Part shown: piece by piece, positions 60,697-64,000 of the stretch
Layout: each line of letters starts with the position of its first letter
How positions within the stretch are numbered: the first letter of the stretch is position 1
Assembly (NCBI GenBank): GCA_025992855.1
Contig: DAJPGB010000001.1
Location: forward strand, 930,001-994,000
Source: Coriobacteriaceae bacterium
GTDB taxonomy: Bacteria; Actinomycetota; Coriobacteriia; Coriobacteriales; Coriobacteriaceae
Length of the DNA stretch: 64,000 nt
Direction of reading: 5' to 3'
Program-made: the position numbers and the translations under genes
The notes under the pieces: generated by a model
Told to the model about the DNA's origin: nothing
The model's database searches: none
What the model saw: the letters and a program-made list of their open reading frames with translations, nothing else

Positions 60697-61422
60697 TTAG
60701 CCGAGGCAAGTCCAGTTGACGGGGGTCGAGCCGTGCTGTTCGAGTAGCCGATTGGCTGCCGAGAAGGGGCGCGACCCCATAAAAGCGGGGAGTTCTGCCG
60801 TGGCACGGTTTGCCGAAAGTGGCGAGGGGTGCGTGGAGGCTAAGCAGTACTTGCCGGTTGCCTTGCCCGCGCCAGTCGCGGCGAGCTTGCCCTCGACCAT
60901 CTGCTGGGCAAAGCGGCCCCATGCCAAAAAGACGACCGGTTGGGGCAGCAGACAGCAGCGCTCGATAACGTAGTCGGTCAGCGTGCTCCAGCCCAGTTTG
61001 GCGTGCGAGTTGGCGGCATGCTCGCGCACGGTGAGCGTGGTGTTGAGGAGCAGGGCGCCCTGTTGTGCCCAGGGGGTTAGGTCTCCCGTGGCGGGGATGG
61101 GGCAGCCCAGATCGGCGTTGAGTTCCTTATAGATGTTGCGCAGGCTCGGCGGCAGCTTGGCTTGCGTCGCGGGGACCGAGAACGACAGTCCCATGGCCTG
61201 GTTCGGTCCGTGATAGGGATCTTGACCCAAGATGACAACCTTGACCTGGTCGGCCGGCGTGTAGGCGAGGGCATTGAGGATGTCGTCTTGTGCCGGGTAG
61301 ATAGTCTGCTCGGCACGCAAAAGGGCGATGCGCTCGAGCAGCTGGTTCGTCGTGTCACGTACCGGCTGCGGCGCATCGCCCAACCAAGTTGCGATGTTGC
61401 GGTCGCGGGTTGCGGTGTCCAT
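60697..61422 (-). CDS. ung: Uracil-DNA glycosylase, family 1
   Basis: Removes uracil from DNA at the first step of base excision repair. 241 residues. The water-activating motif GQDPYHGPNQAMGLSFSV (62-79) holds the catalytic Asp; LLNTTLTVRE follows; HPSPLSANR near residue 198 is the minor-groove loop with the catalytic His. Length fits family 1 enzymes. ATG 61422 with AAAGGAG. Monocistronic. No partner gene is close. Confidence 0.95.
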   Translation of the reverse strand: MDTATRDRNIATWLGDAPQPVRDTTNQLLERIALLRAEQTIYPAQDDILNALAYTPADQVKVVILGQDPYHGPNQAMGLSFSVPATQAKLPPSLRNIYKELNADLGCPIPATGDLTPWAQQGALLLNTTLTVREHAANSHAKLGWSTLTDYVIERCCLLPQPVVFLAWGRFAQQMVEGKLAATGAGKATGKYCLASTHPSPLSANRATAELPAFMGSRPFSAANRLLEQHGSTPVNWTCLG

Positions 61423-61510
61423 GGGGCTCCTTTATGGCAGATGCTCTGTTGGCATCTATTGTAAAGGCGCACCGGTTACCTTTATGCCGCGGCTGTATGA
61501 AGAGTGGGGT

Positions 61511-62413
61511 CTACGAGACGCGCTCGGGCGCTCCTGCCATGCGAGCGTGTCCATGTGCGCGAAGGCGCGGAGGCTCGACGGTTGCCACCATGACGCCGGT
61601 GAGGATGAGGGCGGCGCCAAAGAAGGCGATGGGGCTCAGGACCTCGCCAACCAGGAAAAACGAGAAGACGGCGGAGCAGACCGGTTCGAGCGAGAAGGCG
61701 AAGCCGGTGGTCTCGGCAGGCACGTGGGGCTGCACGAGCGTCTGGGTGATAAAGCCGTAGGCAGAGCAGATGAGTGCGAGGGCAACGACAACGACGATCT
61801 CGCTCGGCGTGCTGGGAAGCGTAAAGCCGCCAAAGGCAAATGCGGCGATGCCCGAGAACAGGCCGCCGAAGCCCAGCTGCCAAACACCCAGGGCCAGCGG
61901 ATCGACTTCTTCGACAAAGCGCTTAGCTACGATAATGTGACCGGCATAGACAAAGGCCGAGAGCAGCATGATGATCGCACCGGGATTCAGGCTGGTAAAG
62001 TCGGCACCCGAGAGCAGCAACATGCCGCAGGTGACGATGGCGGTTCCGATGAGCACCTTGCGCCCGGGAGCGCGACGCAGCAGGGCTGCGTTGGCAAACG
62101 GCACGATTACGACCGTCAGGCTCTGCAAAAAGCCGGCGGTTGAGGCGGAGGTGAGGCTGGAGCCCAGGCACATGCACGTGAGCTCGGTTGCCATGATGGC
62201 GCCGATGATGGCAGAGCGAATCATCACGTCACGGTTGATACGCAGCGCGTGCTTGTGGAAGAGCAGCAGGCAGGCCACAAAGGCGATGATGCAGCGCAAC
62301 GCAACGATGCTCGTGGCGTTCATGCTGTCCATGCCGATCTTCATGAGGGGGTACGAAAAGCCCCATGCGACGGGAACGGAAAATGAGAGCGCGATTGCTT
62401 TTTTGCGATCCAT
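61511..62413 (-). CDS. EamA-family (DMT) transporter, LysR-linked
   Basis: A 300-residue membrane protein with ten hydrophobic segments in two EamA repeats (FSVPVAWGFSYPLMKIGMDS near the start, then LLSAFVYAGHIIVAKRFVEE near residue 150). Export of an amino-acid-like metabolite is usual in the family. Divergent from a LysR regulator at 62572 with an inverted repeat between them, so its expression is probably ligand-induced. ATG 62413 with AAAAGGAG. Unlike the transporter at 54324 its halves are not strongly alike. Confidence 0.9.
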   Translation of the reverse strand: MDRKKAIALSFSVPVAWGFSYPLMKIGMDSMNATSIVALRCIIAFVACLLLFHKHALRINRDVMIRSAIIGAIMATELTCMCLGSSLTSASTAGFLQSLTVVIVPFANAALLRRAPGRKVLIGTAIVTCGMLLLSGADFTSLNPGAIIMLLSAFVYAGHIIVAKRFVEEVDPLALGVWQLGFGGLFSGIAAFAFGGFTLPSTPSEIVVVVALALICSAYGFITQTLVQPHVPAETTGFAFSLEPVCSAVFSFFLVGEVLSPIAFFGAALILTGVMVATVEPPRLRAHGHARMAGAPERVS

Positions 62414-62493
62414 GGGACTCCTTTTGTTACAGAACGGTTTCGCAAAAAGGATTCTGCTCCCAGATGTGGATGTAGTAAAGCGAATGTATCTTC

Positions 62494-62512
62494 AGTATGA
62501 TTAAGAAATACT
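62494..62512. promoter_or_regulatory. Likely LysR-type operator
   Basis: AGTAT (62494-62498) and ATACT (62508-62512) form an inverted repeat with a 9-bp AT-rich spacer, a T-N11-A-like arrangement, in the 158-bp gap between the divergent LysR and EamA genes. Confidence 0.5.
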
Positions 62513-62571
62513 AATGCTACTAGAAAAAGCGCTGGCAAAACGTTTTACGGCTACATCGATGTGGAGGCACG

Positions 62572-63438
62572 ATGGCATCGCGGTATCAGATTGTTTGTAT
62601 GGTGGTCGATCGCGGCAGTCTTAAGGGCGCGGCGGACGAGCTAGGCTATACGCAAAGTGCGGTGAGCCAGGCCGTCAAGGCGCTCGAGCGCGAGCTGGGT
62701 ACCACGCTTATCGAGCGCGGCAAGCAGGGTGTCTCGCTTACGCGCGACGGTAAGCAGTATCTGCCGTATCTGCGCCAGATCGTAACTGCCGAGGCCGAGC
62801 TCGAGGGCAAACGCCAGGAGTTGCTGGGACTCTCCTCGACCGATATTCGCATTGCGACGTTTACCAACGTGAGCCGTACCGTGTTGCCGCGCGTGATTCG
62901 CGACTTTGGGGCCCTGCACCCGGGCGTGCACTTTACCCTCAAGCAGGGCGATTACACGCGCAACGCTCAGTGGGTGCACGATGGCGTGGTTGACTTTTGC
63001 TTTACGGCGCGCGGATTTACCGCTGGGCTCGAGAAGCGCGTGGTCTATCACGACGAGTTGGTGGCGCTGCTGCCGACCGCGCATCCGCTGACGGCAAAGG
63101 AAAAGGTGACGCTCGCCGACCTGGCGTCCGAGCCGTTTGTGCTGCTGGATGAGGGCGAACAGAGCCTGGTGCTCGATGCATTCGCGGCGCATGGGCTGTC
63201 GCCGCACGTGACGAGCGAGGTGACCGACGACTACACCATCATGGCGATGGTGGAGGAGGGCCTAGGCGTGAGCATGCTGTATCGCCGTACCGTCGAGGGC
63301 ATGCAGGCCGATATTCGCGTACGTCCTATCGTGCATGCCCCCTCGCGCGACGTGGTGGCCGCCTGGCGCAGCTGGGACACCATGCCCATTGCCACCAGGC
63401 GCTTTATCGACTATATGAGCTCGCATATCGTCAATTAG
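62572..63438 (+). CDS. LysR-type transcriptional regulator
   Basis: A 288-residue regulator. The N-terminal winged helix reads VVDRGSLKGAADELGYTQSAVSQAVKALERELGTTLIERGKQGVSLTRDG in outline, with the usual SAVSQAVKALE recognition helix. The effector domain starts near residue 90 (DIRIATFTNVSRTVLPRVI) and shows LLPTAHPL and VEEGLGVSMLYRRTV in place. It should control the divergent EamA exporter, a common LysR arrangement. ATG 62572 is preceded by GGAGG. Monocistronic; the truncated MATE gene converges with it. Confidence 0.93.
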   Translation: MASRYQIVCMVVDRGSLKGAADELGYTQSAVSQAVKALERELGTTLIERGKQGVSLTRDGKQYLPYLRQIVTAEAELEGKRQELLGLSSTDIRIATFTNVSRTVLPRVIRDFGALHPGVHFTLKQGDYTRNAQWVHDGVVDFCFTARGFTAGLEKRVVYHDELVALLPTAHPLTAKEKVTLADLASEPFVLLDEGEQSLVLDAFAAHGLSPHVTSEVTDDYTIMAMVEEGLGVSMLYRRTVEGMQADIRVRPIVHAPSRDVVAAWRSWDTMPIATRRFIDYMSSHIVN

Positions 63439-63463
63439 CGATGCGCGGCGCTTGGGGTTTCGC

Positions 63464-64000
63464 CTAACGCGCCCCTGCCTTGGCCTGGGCCAGGCGGTAG
63501 GTGCGCGCAGGATGACAGAGCAGCACGGCTACGACCATAAAGAACGCGGTAGTGCCCAGGCTGATGGGGTAGACCATCATGATGTTCGCGAACGTGCGGA
63601 AGTGCGGGAAGACGCAGAACACCCAGTAGAAGCGGATACCGCAGACGCAGATCATGGTGATGAGGGCGGGCAAGAGCGATATGCCAAAGCCGCGCAGGTA
63701 ACCGGACATGTTTTCGTAGAACATGCTAAAGGCGTACGCGGGGAAGATCGAGCACACGCGGATATAGCCGATCGAGACGATATTGGGATCGCTGTTAAAG
63801 AGCGACAGGATCTCGCGCCCCAGACCGACGATGAGAACGATGGTGGTGAGCGCGACAATGCCACCTTCGACCAAGCAGACCTTGAGCGTCTTGGTGCAGC
63901 GGTCGATCTGGCGCGCGCCGTGGTTCTGTCCCACAAAGGTGGTGCAGGCTTGGCTAAAGCTGTTGAGCAGGTTGTAGCACACGTACTCCAGGCTCATGGC
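63464..64000 (-). CDS. MATE-family efflux protein, C-terminal part (start beyond window)
   Basis: The open frame runs off the right edge; only about 177 residues, the second half of a MATE-type multidrug/Na+ antiporter, are visible. NSFSQACTTFVGQNHGARQIDRC is the conserved segment of the second repeat, followed by helices (GGIVALTTIVLIVGLG, IGYIRVCSIFPAYAFSMFYENMSGYLRG, LPALITMICVCGIRFYWVF) typical of the family's last three or four membrane segments. The C-terminus ends TYRLAQAKAGAR. The N-terminal repeat lies beyond 64000. Substrate unknown. Confidence 0.85.
   Translation of the reverse strand, partial: AMSLEYVCYNLLNSFSQACTTFVGQNHGARQIDRCTKTLKVCLVEGGIVALTTIVLIVGLGREILSLFNSDPNIVSIGYIRVCSIFPAYAFSMFYENMSGYLRGFGISLLPALITMICVCGIRFYWVFCVFPHFRTFANIMMVYPISLGTTAFFMVVAVLLCHPARTYRLAQAKAGAR

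Overview
The window looks like about 64 kb of chromosome from a gut actinobacterium of the class Coriobacteriia, most likely Collinsella or a close relative. This is inferred from the high-GC coding bias, the actinobacterial sortase-type anchor (LAxTG), the obligate-anaerobe redox genes (ferredoxins, polyferredoxin), the mannose-family PTS and the species-rich sets of short inverted repeats; no rRNA or marker search could be run. I see no rRNA, tRNA, CRISPR array or complete insertion sequence.

Layout. 1-5650 is core: the end of a ferredoxin-domain protein, ychF, a small membrane protein, a divergent pair (a degenerate HAD-like protein and an Xre repressor) around a perfect 24-bp palindrome, L-asparaginase and guaA. 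5730-6330 holds decayed sequence, including a fragment of a second yjdF. 6329-13821 is a sugar locus: a LevR-like regulator that has lost its sigma-54 contact loop, a four-gene mannose-family PTS (B-C-D-A), a GH172 (DUF2961) glycosidase and a ROK fructokinase-like enzyme. It reads as import and cleavage of a fructose-containing disaccharide, possibly a difructose dianhydride. 13904-19510 is an accessory island: three foreign-looking methyltransferases behind an iron-box-like operator, a TenpN-like type III toxin with a structured leader, yjdF with a candidate riboswitch leader, a long inverted repeat, a flavodoxin-like reductase and a frameshifted ATPase remnant preceded by phased repeats.

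19574-38614 holds a second type IIA topoisomerase pair (parE-parC), a lipoprotein, a 1455-residue Tat-exported cell-wall protein with its LuxR-type neighbour, a two-component system, and an envelope redox cassette (48-residue CXXC peptide, polyferredoxin, TlpA-like lipoprotein), then a large MacB-like ABC protein. 38583-43850 is rich in structured repeats: two 182-bp elements with compensating arm changes flank one membrane-protein gene, and two roughly 120-bp composite repeats flank a cassette with a toxin-antitoxin pair. 43892-64000 is mainly core and metabolic: glutaredoxin, an Xre-TipAS regulator, TrmO, PatB-type lyase, Nim-like flavoprotein, a BvgS-like hybrid kinase, K+ channel, LOG protein, ClC channel, methyltransferase, two EamA transporters, a GntR-controlled ABC system, RF3, a queuosine-precursor-type transporter with a pseudoknot leader, an SDR, uracil-DNA glycosylase, a LysR regulator and a truncated MATE transporter.

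Starts were chosen from Shine-Dalgarno spacing and family start positions. All functions are from motif reading, without database searches.
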